DNA of 9,687 nt from Candidatus Caenarcanales bacterium (GTDB lineage: Bacteria; Cyanobacteriota; Vampirovibrionia; LMEP-6097), in contig JAKVAO010000084.1 in the NCBI GenBank assembly GCA_022447685.1, forward strand, positions 1 to 9,687, written 5' to 3'. Shown here piece after piece: positions 1 to 8,400 of this stretch (position 1 is the stretch's first letter; the number at the start of each line of letters is the position of its first letter). Below the pieces are notes generated by a model. It was given only the letters and a program-made list of their open reading frames with translations. It did no database searches and was not told the origin of the DNA. Made by a program: the position numbers and the translations under genes.

Positions 1-55
1 ATGAATAACTAGATTTGGCCAGAGCTAGACCTATTTGTTTACATAATCTTTATTT

Positions 56-72
56 TTTACCTGAGTAGTTAC
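56..72 (+). repeat. Left arm of a 17-bp inverted repeat bracketing both genes
   Basis: TTTACCTGAGTAGTTAC here is the exact reverse complement of GTAACTACTCAGGTAAA at 9613-9629. Beyond the 17 bases, position 73 mismatches and positions 74-76 (AAG) match again. The outer flanks show only scattered similarity (TATTTG and TAAT blocks). An exact match this long between two flanks of about 150 bases is not expected by chance. Confidence 0.75.
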
Positions 73-131
73 TAAGCAAATTATCCATATCTTAACAAAC
101 AAAGTCCATATTAAAGACACTATTTATAATC

Positions 132-137
132 GGGGGG
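132..137 (+). promoter_or_regulatory. Ribosome binding site of the GH9-like gene
   Basis: A run of six G, preceded by C and followed by ATTAATT, lies 7 bases before the ATG at 145. It supports this start together with the signal peptide that begins directly at that Met. The second gene has a similar G-rich site (AGGGG, 6 bases from its ATG), so this looks like the local style of ribosome binding site. Confidence 0.75.
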
Positions 138-144
138 ATTAATT

Positions 145-3100
145 ATGCATCAAAGATGTGCTAGGTTATTTTTATTAATAACTTGTTTATTATCGTTTAT
201 TGGGGTCCAAGCTAAACCATTTACTAGTTTAGAAAGAAAACTTTGGACTAAAGATCCACTTTTTTTAGAAAAGGTTTATAACGTTCAATTCGATAAGAGG
301 AATGTACCAGATATTCATATCGGTATGGCTAAGTCGAATATCATTCATGTTAGAGTTCAACAGAATGAAATCATTGGTGAAGCACAAATAAATAAAGATT
401 TCATTGATGAAGCCTTTGATGTAAATATTTCTAAAGCAAAATTAAAATTAACTAATTCTGCAAATAGAAATATTGCAGTTTCAGATGTATTTAGAAAATC
501 AAAAGTTGAAGATTCACTTAAAAAGAGTGCTAAATACATAATCAATCATAATTTTTATATAGTCCTTAATGAAGATCTTGACTACAGTCAATCTTATACA
601 CTTGATTTTGATGGACAAATAATTAATTTTACCCCTAGAGATACTGTCTCTCTTGCAATTCACTTGCCAAGAGTTTTTGACGTGGACTCGCCTACCAAAA
701 GAGCTAAAGTTTCAACTTGGATGAGTCCTCAAGGTGGTGGTATTGATTACCCAAATAACCTTCAGTTTAGGGTCAAAGACTATGGGTCTGGATCTGTTGT
801 TTTTACTGGTTCAGCTAAACTCGAAGACAAATCTAACCTAGCTAAAGTAGGAGCAGAGACACTTAGTTTAGAGTTTGATAATTTAGCCGAAGGTAAATAC
901 TACCTTGATGTAGATGGCGTTGGTAAAACATTACCATTTAGAGTAGAAGATGATTTCTATGAAAAAATGCTAGATAAGCATATGGAAGGTTTATTAGTTC
1001 ATAGAGCTTTTGCTGAGCTTGACCAACCATATATCGATTACTATAGACCTGCTAATGAAGATATAGTTTATTACAAGAGTTCAATTTCAGGTGCGGACTT
1101 AACTTTCTTTGGAGCAGGAGATGTCTTTAAAGTTCTTCCTGCAAACGCAGATAGATCCAAGGCTTATAAGCTTTCAGGTGGTTGGTTCGATGCTGGTGAC
1201 TTCGATACGAAAGTAGAGCACTATGATATTGCTGAATCATTAATCGATTTATACAATACAAACCCAGACTACTTTAGAAATGTTGATGTAAATATTCCTG
1301 AATCTAATAATAATATTCCTGACTTACTAGATGAAGCATTATGGGGATTAAGCCTTTATATGAATATCCAGGATATTTACGGAGATGGTACTTCAAGTGG
1401 TTTTGAATTTTCTCACCACCCTAAAAGTAATAGTTGGGATGAGAAAGAAGGTTTCATCTTTGCACCTGACTTCTGGGCAAGTCATAGATTCACAACTGTT
1501 GCTTTAAAACTCGCTGAAGCTATTGAAGAGTTTGCACCAGAAACTGCTGCTGACCTAGAAGATAGAGCAACAAGAGCTTTCTATTATGCTGAAAATGCGT
1601 ATCTTAACTCAAAGATTGAGCAAGCACGTGGAAATCATAAAGCAATTGATGCTAGACAGCTTGCGTCACTGATGATGTATAAGGTAACGGGCAATGCTAA
1701 ATACCATAATATTTTTAGATCTATTAATAGAAATAGAAACTATTATGCAAGTTATGTCTACGCAAAAATGTCAAAAAGCGATTATCCAGAAATTGACTTA
1801 AATTGGCAAGACACACTTAAGACACGCCTAATCCAAGTTGCAGATAAACACGTTCAGTATTCTGTAGAAAACCCATACGATACAATTGATATTCCTAAAA
1901 ATGGACAATTTTGGGGCTATGATACATATATAACCACGACTTGGGGAGATTATTTAATGATGGCTCACCAAGTGACTGGTGAAGATAAGTATAAAGACGC
2001 ACTTGGTGCAAGTCTCCACTTCGCGCTCGGTATGAATCCTGACAACTTCTCGTTCATAACTGGTATGGTTAAAGACAAACTCGCTTACGATGAACCAGAT
2101 GATACACTTCACGCTGATACCCTAAGAAATCAAAGAGCAACTCCAGATGGAATTACTCTCTATGGGTTATTTGAAGCGCCTTGGTTTGCATGGGGATCAG
2201 TAAATGAGAGAACAAAAAATACTGTATTTAATGTTACTACTAATAAATTAAACTTCCCAGCTCTAGAAGCATTTACAGATTTACACAATATGGTTCCTAT
2301 GGCTGAGTATACTACTCACCAAACTATTGAAGATCAGATTTTAGCTTTTGGTTATATGCTTGGTCAGAGTCCAAACCCAGTCGAGGATATTGATAGTTTA
2401 CTTAGAGATCCTAGCTCTGTAGTTGACGAAGATACTGATGAAGGTAGCGATGTTGATCAAAATGATGAGGATACATCAGATAACGATGATACCAATACTA
2501 ATGTAGGTGCTGGTGACAGTGATGCTGCTGATTCTGAAGATTCTGATGACCAAAATACAGATGCTAATGATGAGGCTGATGACACTACTGATGACGTAGT
2601 TGTAATCGATGAACCTAATACTGAAATGAATGTAGAAGATATCAGTCTTTCTCTTGTAGATGCTGAAAATGACGTGATTGTAGATGATTTCACTAATCTT
2701 CCAAGTCAAATTCTAATCAATACAGCTGAATTAGGTTTAAGTTCTCTTAGCTTCGTAGTTAACTCTAACTTAGACACTATTTCAAGAGTTAGGTTTAATT
2801 CAGATGTCGGTTCTAGAAATGAAGGTGTTGCACCTTATGCATGGTTCGGTGACACTGCTGGTGACTTTACAGGTAAAGAATTTGCAGCTGGTACCTATAA
2901 CCTTACTGTAGAGATCTTTACAGGAAAAGGTGCTGATACAGAACTATTAGCTTCAAGAAATTATGAAATTACTATTACTGACGAAATAATTGATGACGTT
3001 GAGGAAGTAGTTGAAGAAGATCCTATTGAGGAAGAGCTATTCACAATTTCGTTAATAGATGCTTTAAGTAAAAATGTAATTAGTGGCTTTGAAGCAATTT

Positions 3101-5424
3101 CAGATACTATAACTATAAACTTAGCTAATTTATCTAGTCAGAGTTTTGGATTCAAGGCTAATCTAAATTCCGAAAATCCTGACTCAGAAATGGTTAAAAT
3201 GTTCAAATATACTTCAACAGTCGTGAAAGATCCAGAAGATGCAAGCTTTGGCTCCATAGATGGTACAGCTTTGAGTTTTGTGATTTCGGCTTATGATAAT
3301 CTTGAAGCGACAGGTGAATCAATATCTGAAAAATTAGTAAATGTTAATTTCATTAATGCTAACCCAGGTAATGGTGACTCTGATGATGATACAGATGCAA
3401 ACACTGGCTCAGAAGATGATACAGATGATCAAAATGACGATTCCGTGAGCGAAATAACTGTCCTCAGCGAATCAGAAATATTTGGTGCATTTAATGTAGA
3501 AAAAGATTTGATGTCATTCCATCATGATTTTGCACCAGATAGAGATGACGGTCATGCGATAGTTGCAAACAAAGTACTTGCAGATGTTTATCAGTTAAAC
3601 CATATCTATGTTGGTGGAACTACAGGGATTAATGAAGATAGATATAATCCGAAAAGTACAACGTATATAAACAGTGTATTAGGTGAAAATAATTGGATTA
3701 ATTACCTTGCAGATAAAAATCAAGCTGCTGCTGAAGTAGGTTCTAAATGGATAGAAACTATTAAAGATGGTGGAAGAGTTTTTGTAGCAGAAGGTGGTCA
3801 ATCTGACCTTAGCTTAAGAGCTGCTGAATATGTTTCTAGTAAAGGCTACGATACAAGAAATATATACATAGTTCAGCATAGTAGAGGTTTTAATACTAAA
3901 AATACTAGCCCAGGTGTTTATGAAGGCTTAGAATCTTTAGGAGTAGGACATTTCTACATCGCTGATGGAAACAAAATAGACAACGGTACTGCTGATTTAT
4001 CTTACAATAGTGCTCAAGAAACTAATACTTTCAGATCAATTGCTGCACAATCTAAATATGCTAACGATTGGCAGAAAGCTTGGGGATTCTATGACTTAGG
4101 TAGAGTTGATTTCTCTGATACAGTAGAAGTACTTCATATACTTGGAGTTGGTCTTGATAAAGTAAATAATATTGTAGATTTCGCAAATTATTTCTTGAAA
4201 GATACTATCACTGTTCCAGTAGATGATACAGATACACCAGATGATGATGAAGATATCACACCTCCAGAAGACGATGTAACTCCACCAGATGATAATGCTA
4301 ACGAATTAATTACAATGAGCTTGGTTGACGCTGATAAAAATGAGTTAGTTTCAGGTTACGGAAATATAAATAGTAGTACTGAACTGAATCTAGAGACTTT
4401 ATCACTAAATAAAATTAACTTCATAGCAAATATTGATGAATCTCTAAAAGATCAGTTGAAGCTCGTTGAATTCAAAGCTACTGGACTAAATAGAAAAGAA
4501 AGAGGAGCACCTTATACTTGGTTTGGTGATAATGGTAAAGGTAACTATTACAGTAAAGATCTTAAGCTTGGTAGCTATAGCTTAACTGTAAATGTAGTAT
4601 CCAAATCAGATGAAATCTTGGCTTCAAGAGACTTCACTATAACAATCTCGAATAATGTTAGTGAAGATCCAGTAGATGACACACCTGTCGATACTGGTGA
4701 TAATGAAGGTCCAGTAGATGATACACCTATAGATACTGGTGATAATGATGATCCTACTGGAGAAAGGGTAATACTTCATGCTAAAACACCACAAACTAAA
4801 TTTGGTAATCCCAAAGGTCCTGAAGCAAGATTAGTTGATTCTAAAGGAGATAAAGCTGCTCAAAATCAACAATTTGATTTAAAAACAGCAAGCTTCAAAC
4901 TTGCAGCGGATGATGTTTTCTGGGGAGATATTCAAATCCAAGGTATAGCAGCCACTGGTGAAAGAGCTATAGTTAAATCTACTCATGATTTAATCGGAGT
5001 GAAGAGCTTTAGCTATAATCCTGAACATTATGGTGCAGATCCATTCATAAGTCCTAAAGGAACTGGTGGAAGTAGTTTTGATAACTATATCAATAACTTC
5101 GGGAATACTTATGCTAAGGAAAGTGAAACACTTCAGTTAAACTTCCCTTATAAAGTAAATGAAGTAGACCTGATTGTAGTCAGATTAGATGATGGTGAAA
5201 CACTTGTCTGGAAGGGGTATGATAAAGATGGAAACCTTCTTGATTCAGGATCACTTTCAAATTCTGATGGTGTGAAGGTTCCACATATTGATTCACAGAA
5301 TAACTTCGGAAGGAATAGGACACATAAAATCAGAATCAATTCTTCACAAAATTTTGAAAGGATTAAACTTGAAGCGGGAGCTAATTCAGATTATTCACTT
5401 GCAGGAGTAGAATACACGAAATAA
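145..5424 (+). CDS. Secreted modular GH9-like glycoside hydrolase with nucleoside-hydrolase-like domain
   Basis: Predicted 1759-residue exported protein. Seen: signal peptide about 1-23 (hydrophobic LFLLITCLLSFIGV, cleavage near VQA|K); β-rich region about 24-168 that I do not recognise; GH9-type N-terminal Ig-like domain about 169-270; GH9 catalytic region about 272-742. GH9 hallmarks are GGWFDAGD (345-352, with D349 and D352), IPDLLDEA (391-398), LGMNP...FITG (628-640) and F-x-D...E (D712, E721, correct spacing of nine). The PHHR substrate motif usual in cellulases is not recognisable. Then follow an acidic linker (about 755-832), module A (833-945), module B (965-1072), an acidic linker, a nucleoside-hydrolase-like α/β domain (about 1104-1353), an Asp/Pro linker, module C (1388-1502), a 14-residue repeat linker and a C-terminal β-rich domain (about 1540-1759). 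Family knowledge: GH9 enzymes cleave β-glucan-type polymers. Inferred: extracellular polysaccharide hydrolysis with unknown substrate. It is far longer than typical GH9 cellulases. Probably co-transcribed with the next gene. Confidence 0.85.
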   Translation: MHQRCARLFLLITCLLSFIGVQAKPFTSLERKLWTKDPLFLEKVYNVQFDKRNVPDIHIGMAKSNIIHVRVQQNEIIGEAQINKDFIDEAFDVNISKAKLKLTNSANRNIAVSDVFRKSKVEDSLKKSAKYIINHNFYIVLNEDLDYSQSYTLDFDGQIINFTPRDTVSLAIHLPRVFDVDSPTKRAKVSTWMSPQGGGIDYPNNLQFRVKDYGSGSVVFTGSAKLEDKSNLAKVGAETLSLEFDNLAEGKYYLDVDGVGKTLPFRVEDDFYEKMLDKHMEGLLVHRAFAELDQPYIDYYRPANEDIVYYKSSISGADLTFFGAGDVFKVLPANADRSKAYKLSGGWFDAGDFDTKVEHYDIAESLIDLYNTNPDYFRNVDVNIPESNNNIPDLLDEALWGLSLYMNIQDIYGDGTSSGFEFSHHPKSNSWDEKEGFIFAPDFWASHRFTTVALKLAEAIEEFAPETAADLEDRATRAFYYAENAYLNSKIEQARGNHKAIDARQLASLMMYKVTGNAKYHNIFRSINRNRNYYASYVYAKMSKSDYPEIDLNWQDTLKTRLIQVADKHVQYSVENPYDTIDIPKNGQFWGYDTYITTTWGDYLMMAHQVTGEDKYKDALGASLHFALGMNPDNFSFITGMVKDKLAYDEPDDTLHADTLRNQRATPDGITLYGLFEAPWFAWGSVNERTKNTVFNVTTNKLNFPALEAFTDLHNMVPMAEYTTHQTIEDQILAFGYMLGQSPNPVEDIDSLLRDPSSVVDEDTDEGSDVDQNDEDTSDNDDTNTNVGAGDSDAADSEDSDDQNTDANDEADDTTDDVVVIDEPNTEMNVEDISLSLVDAENDVIVDDFTNLPSQILINTAELGLSSLSFVVNSNLDTISRVRFNSDVGSRNEGVAPYAWFGDTAGDFTGKEFAAGTYNLTVEIFTGKGADTELLASRNYEITITDEIIDDVEEVVEEDPIEEELFTISLIDALSKNVISGFEAISDTITINLANLSSQSFGFKANLNSENPDSEMVKMFKYTSTVVKDPEDASFGSIDGTALSFVISAYDNLEATGESISEKLVNVNFINANPGNGDSDDDTDANTGSEDDTDDQNDDSVSEITVLSESEIFGAFNVEKDLMSFHHDFAPDRDDGHAIVANKVLADVYQLNHIYVGGTTGINEDRYNPKSTTYINSVLGENNWINYLADKNQAAAEVGSKWIETIKDGGRVFVAEGGQSDLSLRAAEYVSSKGYDTRNIYIVQHSRGFNTKNTSPGVYEGLESLGVGHFYIADGNKIDNGTADLSYNSAQETNTFRSIAAQSKYANDWQKAWGFYDLGRVDFSDTVEVLHILGVGLDKVNNIVDFANYFLKDTITVPVDDTDTPDDDEDITPPEDDVTPPDDNANELITMSLVDADKNELVSGYGNINSSTELNLETLSLNKINFIANIDESLKDQLKLVEFKATGLNRKERGAPYTWFGDNGKGNYYSKDLKLGSYSLTVNVVSKSDEILASRDFTITISNNVSEDPVDDTPVDTGDNEGPVDDTPIDTGDNDDPTGERVILHAKTPQTKFGNPKGPEARLVDSKGDKAAQNQQFDLKTASFKLAADDVFWGDIQIQGIAATGERAIVKSTHDLIGVKSFSYNPEHYGADPFISPKGTGGSSFDNYINNFGNTYAKESETLQLNFPYKVNEVDLIVVRLDDGETLVWKGYDKDGNLLDSGSLSNSDGVKVPHIDSQNNFGRNRTHKIRINSSQNFERIKLEAGANSDYSLAGVEYTK
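2407..2640 (+). other. Asp-rich linker between GH9 region and module A
   Basis: Residues about 755-832 of the first protein are dominated by Asp with Glu, Thr, Asn and Ser and have almost no large hydrophobics until the VVVIDE stretch just before module A. Such sequence is expected to be disordered and strongly negative. The second protein has a matching DDTVVVDE stretch just before its own module A, so the shared block starts inside the linker. Confidence 0.7.
2641..2979 (+). repeat. β-sandwich module A, copy 1
   Basis: Residues 833-945 begin ISLSLVDAENDVIVDDF, contain GVAPYAWFGDTAGDF (894-908) and end with a β-strand pair LLASRNYEITIT. I recognise the type: a module common in secreted bacterial proteins with a core close to ENVAPYALFGD, followed by a G-x-Y-x-L-T-V strand. 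Its exact function is not established to my knowledge; it probably folds as an Ig-like β-sandwich. Closest relative in the window is at 8278-8601. Confidence 0.75.
3037..3360 (+). repeat. β-sandwich module B, copy 1
   Basis: Residues 965-1072 start FTISLIDALSKNVISGF, in register with modules A and C, but lack the APYxxFGD core. Instead they carry DPEDASFGSIDGTALSF (1029-1045) and YDNLEATG. This variant appears once in each protein (see 8695-8994), always directly after module A. It looks like a diverged member of the same superfamily. Confidence 0.7.
3454..4203 (+). other. Nucleoside-hydrolase-like α/β domain inside the GH9-like protein
   Basis: Residues about 1104-1353. Seen: HHDFAPDRDDGHAIVANKVL (1126-1145), resembling the Asp cluster that ends strand 1 of the inosine-uridine nucleoside hydrolase fold (D1128, D1132, D1134, D1135); VFVAEGGQSDLSLRAAEYV (from V1214); IVQHSRGFN (from I1242); and GHFYIADGNKIDNGTADL further on. 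The alternating strand/helix pattern differs clearly from the surrounding β modules. This best fits the nucleoside-hydrolase-like superfamily that includes DUF1593/Sde182-type secreted proteins, some of which are tied to polysaccharide binding or breakdown. Whether it is an enzyme, and on what substrate, cannot be told from the sequence. Confidence 0.55.
4306..4650 (+). repeat. β-sandwich module C, copy 1
   Basis: Residues 1388-1502. Starts LITMSLVDADKNELVSGY, contains NRKERGAPYTWFGDN (1449-1463) and ends LASRDFTITIS. Over the second half it is identical to the C-terminal module of the next protein at 39 of 53 aligned positions by hand count with one gap, much closer than to module A in its own protein. 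Confidence 0.75.
4669..4752 (+). repeat. 42-bp tandem repeat in linker
   Basis: Two near-identical in-frame 42-base units (4669-4710 and 4711-4752) encode the 14-residue repeats PVDDTPVDTGDNEG and PVDDTPIDTGDNDD, separating module C from the C-terminal domain. The copies differ at a handful of bases, mostly silent or conservative, as expected for a recently duplicated flexible spacer. Confidence 0.8.
4762..5421 (+). other. C-terminal β-rich domain of the GH9-like protein, unrecognised
   Basis: Residues about 1540-1759. It starts ERVILHAKTPQTKFG and ends SDYSLAGVEYTK. Alternating β-strands such as ETLQLNFPYKVNEVDLIVV, DGETLVWKGYDKDGNLLDSG and FERIKLEAG look like a jelly-roll of the kind found in carbohydrate- or calcium-binding extracellular modules. 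It has no counterpart in the neighbouring protein, whose module C is the very C-terminus. Binding to the substrate polymer is a guess. Confidence 0.5.
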
Positions 5425-5433
5425 TTAAGGAGT

Positions 5434-5461
5434 GAGGGGTCCCTTGCGTGTGGGATTCCTC
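5434..5461 (+). other. Intergenic hairpin between the two genes
   Basis: GAGGGGTCCC (5434-5443) pairs with GGGATTCCTC (5452-5461), including two G-U pairs, around the 8-base loop TTGCGTGT. The 10-bp stem starts 9 bases after the first stop codon. No T-run follows (TTAGATTAAAAG), so it is not a typical intrinsic terminator. More likely it is an mRNA-stabilising or processing element, or a partial attenuator, between two co-transcribed genes. Confidence 0.6.
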
Positions 5462-5485
5462 TTAGATTAAAAGATTTAATAAATT

Positions 5486-5490
5486 AGGGG
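5486..5490 (+). promoter_or_regulatory. Ribosome binding site of the G8-domain gene
   Basis: AGGGG followed by six A lies directly before the ATG at 5497, giving 6-base spacing. This and the signal peptide that follows fix the start. No convincing promoter is visible in the 72-base gap, which argues for expression from a message shared with the first gene. Confidence 0.8.
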
Positions 5491-5496
5491 AAAAAA

Positions 5497-8400
5497 ATGT
5501 CAAAAAAAATAACGATAACTTTATTTAGCATGATTTTTATTTTACTCATGTCTTCATCGATGAAGGCTAGAGCAAACTCATGCTCTGATAATATGGCAAT
5601 GCATCATCATGAGCAGAGCCATCCAGCGATAAACGAGCACATGAGTATCTTTAATAATTTAGTTGCGTGTTCTCAAGTTACAGTCAGTGCTACTAAAAGT
5701 GGTGATTGGTTTGATGCATCAATTTGGGATTCAAATGAAGTACCAGGTTCAAAGGCTCATGTATTCATTCCTAAAAACCTTAAAGTTACTTATGGTGCTA
5801 TGAGTAACGCTAGGTTAGCGACTCTAAGAGTTGATGGTACTTTAGAATTCTTATCAAATAAAAATTCTAAGCTAATGGTAGAGACGATAGTAACTGCACC
5901 TGATTCAAGTCTCATTATTGGTAGTAAAAACAACCCAATCGCTGCTAATAAAAAAGTAGAAATTATTTTTCTTGACAATGGTGTGATTGATTTGACCAAA
6001 GATCCTGAGCAATTAGGTAGAGGTTTAGTAGGTCATGGGGACACTATTATAAATGGTCAAGAAAAAACTGTTTTCCTAAAATTAAAAGAAGACGCTAAAA
6101 AAGGTGATTCAAAAATTATTCTTTCTGAAAAACCTCTTAACTGGAGTGTAGGAGACAGGTTAGTATTATCAGCTACAAGTTTTGATAGTGATAAAGGTAA
6201 AGGATTTGCAAATAGAAGAAAGACTCAAGATGAGGTTCTATATCTGACTGGAATAAATGAATTGGATGAGAATACTTTTGAAGTTTTATTTGATGGTGAG
6301 CTTGAATATGATCACGTGGGTCTAAAACCAGAACATAAAGCTTATCTTGCTAACTATTCAAGAAATATTGTTTTCAAAACTGAACTTAAGGACTTCAATT
6401 CATATGAAGACTTACCAGCTCACAGAAGAGCTCACATTATGTTCATGCATGGAAAAAGTGTAGATGTTAGATATGCTGAATTCTTCGAATTAGGAAGAAC
6501 AGATAAATCTATGAGAATGGGTAAATCTGAATCTAAAGGTAATAATTTTGTCGGTAGATATGCGTTACATTTCCATAGATTAGGAGTTGGTGTAGATAGT
6601 AAGCCTGCAATAGCATTAGGTAACTCTGTTTGGGGTTCTCCTGGCTTCGGTTACGTGCACCATGACTCTTATGCGATCATGACTGATAACGCTGCCTATA
6701 ATGTTTTCGGTACAGCATTTGTTGCAGAGTCTGGTAATGAAACTGGTATATGGCAAGACAATATCTCAATCAAAACTGTAGGGTTTAAAGATAGAGATAA
6801 TGGACACCCTAAAGAAGCTAAAGGATCCTTTGATATAGGTAGAGGTGGAGTCGGTTACTGGTTCCAGAGTAGACTTGTCTATAGCTTCCATAACATAGCG
6901 GTAAGTAATCCAGGTTGGGGCTTTGTATATTTTCATAGACCTACCTCAAATAGTATATATATTGACTATCAAGATATTGATGTACCTGAAATTGGTAGAT
7001 ATAGATTCAAAGATCCAGGTAATGTTAATCGTAAACAAGTTCATATAGATTCACCCAATATTCAAGGATTTGAAAAATTTAACGAAGCTATAGCCACAAA
7101 TGTAGGTTTAGAAGTAATTAAAAACCATCCAGTTCAAGGTCATGATAAAAGAACTATACTAAAAGAATTTACAGCATGGAATGTACTCCAAGGAGTTCAC
7201 CTAGACTATACAGGACATTATATACTTGATGATATTAAAGTTTATGGTCATAAAGACGCTAAGCAATACATATATACATCTAATGGTATAACACTTTCTG
7301 CAAGACTTTTTGATATTGTTATAAAGAATTCTCATGTTGAGAATTTTGAAAAAGCCGTAAAAGTTTTTCTTAGAGTAGGTGAGTTTGATGTCAAAGACAG
7401 CATAATTTTACTAGACCTTGTGTCTGTCAATAATACGGTAAGGATAGATAGGAATACTTCTCCAGATAATATTATTGATACGAGTTTAGCTAATTATTCT
7501 ATCAAACCGGTAAAATTATTAGTTTCAAATGAGTCCAACTTAAAACTTAACGGCTCTCTTAAAATTGTTGCTAATAAGCAAGATAGCTTTGGTGAATATA
7601 AGCTTTATGATTTCCCAAGAGAATCAGGTTTATTTGAAGATAGATTCGATGCAAACTTCAAAGAACTTTTGAGAAAAGTATACTATACACTTCCTAGTGG
7701 TGAGAAAGTAGCACTATGGGGAGAAATAATTTCTGATAGAATCACTGGTGATCTTAGAAGATACGAGCTTATTACTCCATTTAATGGTAATCCTGAGCCA
7801 GGTGCTGTAAATGGTGGTACTTTAGATGCTAAAAAAGTAAATGGTGTCTGGGTTCTAGAGAACCATGCTCCATATGTGGTAAGGGACTTCCTTACAGTAG
7901 CAGATGGTGAGACTGTGTCCAATATTGAAAGTCTAATTCTAGCTAATGATAGAGACTACGAAAATGATGACATTAAGGTTCTTTCAATAGAAGCTCCTAA
8001 ATATGGAACGATTGTTAAAGAAGCTGACGGTTCATATAAATATGAGGCACCAAGTAACTTTAATGGCATAGACTATTTCAATTACACTATAAGTGATGGT
8101 CTTCATGACTCAACTGCTGAATTAAGATCTAAAGGTCTTGTAAGAATTTGGGTTGATTCTTACTTCTCATCAAACCCTGATGCTGAAATCAATCCAGATG
8201 TTGAAGAAGATACTGAAGATGACACAGTTGTAGTTGACGAAGCTGATGACATTAATGTAGAGATTAACCCTGAGGCTATAAGTCTTGCGTTAATTGACGC
8301 TCAAACGAATACAGTAATAAATAATTTTACTGATTCAATATTGAATATTAACTTATCTGAGTTAAGTTCAAATTCTGTTAACTTTGCAGCTGAACCTGCT

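Larger units (their letters stand above)
1..144. other. Upstream non-coding leader
   Basis: No reading frame here looks like a gene: all forward frames meet stops quickly (for example TAG at 10-12, TAA at 44-46, TGA at 62-64). The stretch is very AT-rich. It contains one arm of a long-range inverted repeat (56-72) and, just before the first gene, a G-run that serves as its ribosome binding site. A TATAAT at 125-130 is present, but it is too close to the start codon to be a convincing -10 box and has no matching -35 element. A promoter for the downstream pair is expected here or further upstream, but I cannot place it. Confidence 0.6.

Noticed and set aside
125..130. Perfect TATAAT as a -10 promoter element
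   Set aside because: It ends only 14 bases before the ATG, so transcription would start in or after the ribosome binding site, and the sequence 16-18 bases upstream (around AAGTCC, 102-107) is not a -35 box.
160..190. Lipoprotein signal in the first protein (Cys at residue 14)
   Set aside because: The residues before Cys are L-I-T, not a lipobox ending in G, A or S, and the Cys lies in the middle of the hydrophobic core. A normal cleavage site after VQA fits better.
2457..2709. Two overlapping minus-strand open frames of 77-78 residues
   Set aside because: They lie opposite the Asp-rich linker; GAT-rich sequence has few stops on the other strand. The Ser-rich or Ile-rich products look like artefacts of composition.
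5444..5472. Internal promoter for the second gene (TTGCGT with TTAAAA)
   Set aside because: Only the -35-like half is reasonable; the -10 match is poor and the TTGCGT is the loop of the intergenic hairpin.
5424..5497. The two genes as one gene split by a frameshift
   Set aside because: The second gene has its own ribosome binding site and signal peptide, and both proteins have complete domain sets, so they are separate genes.
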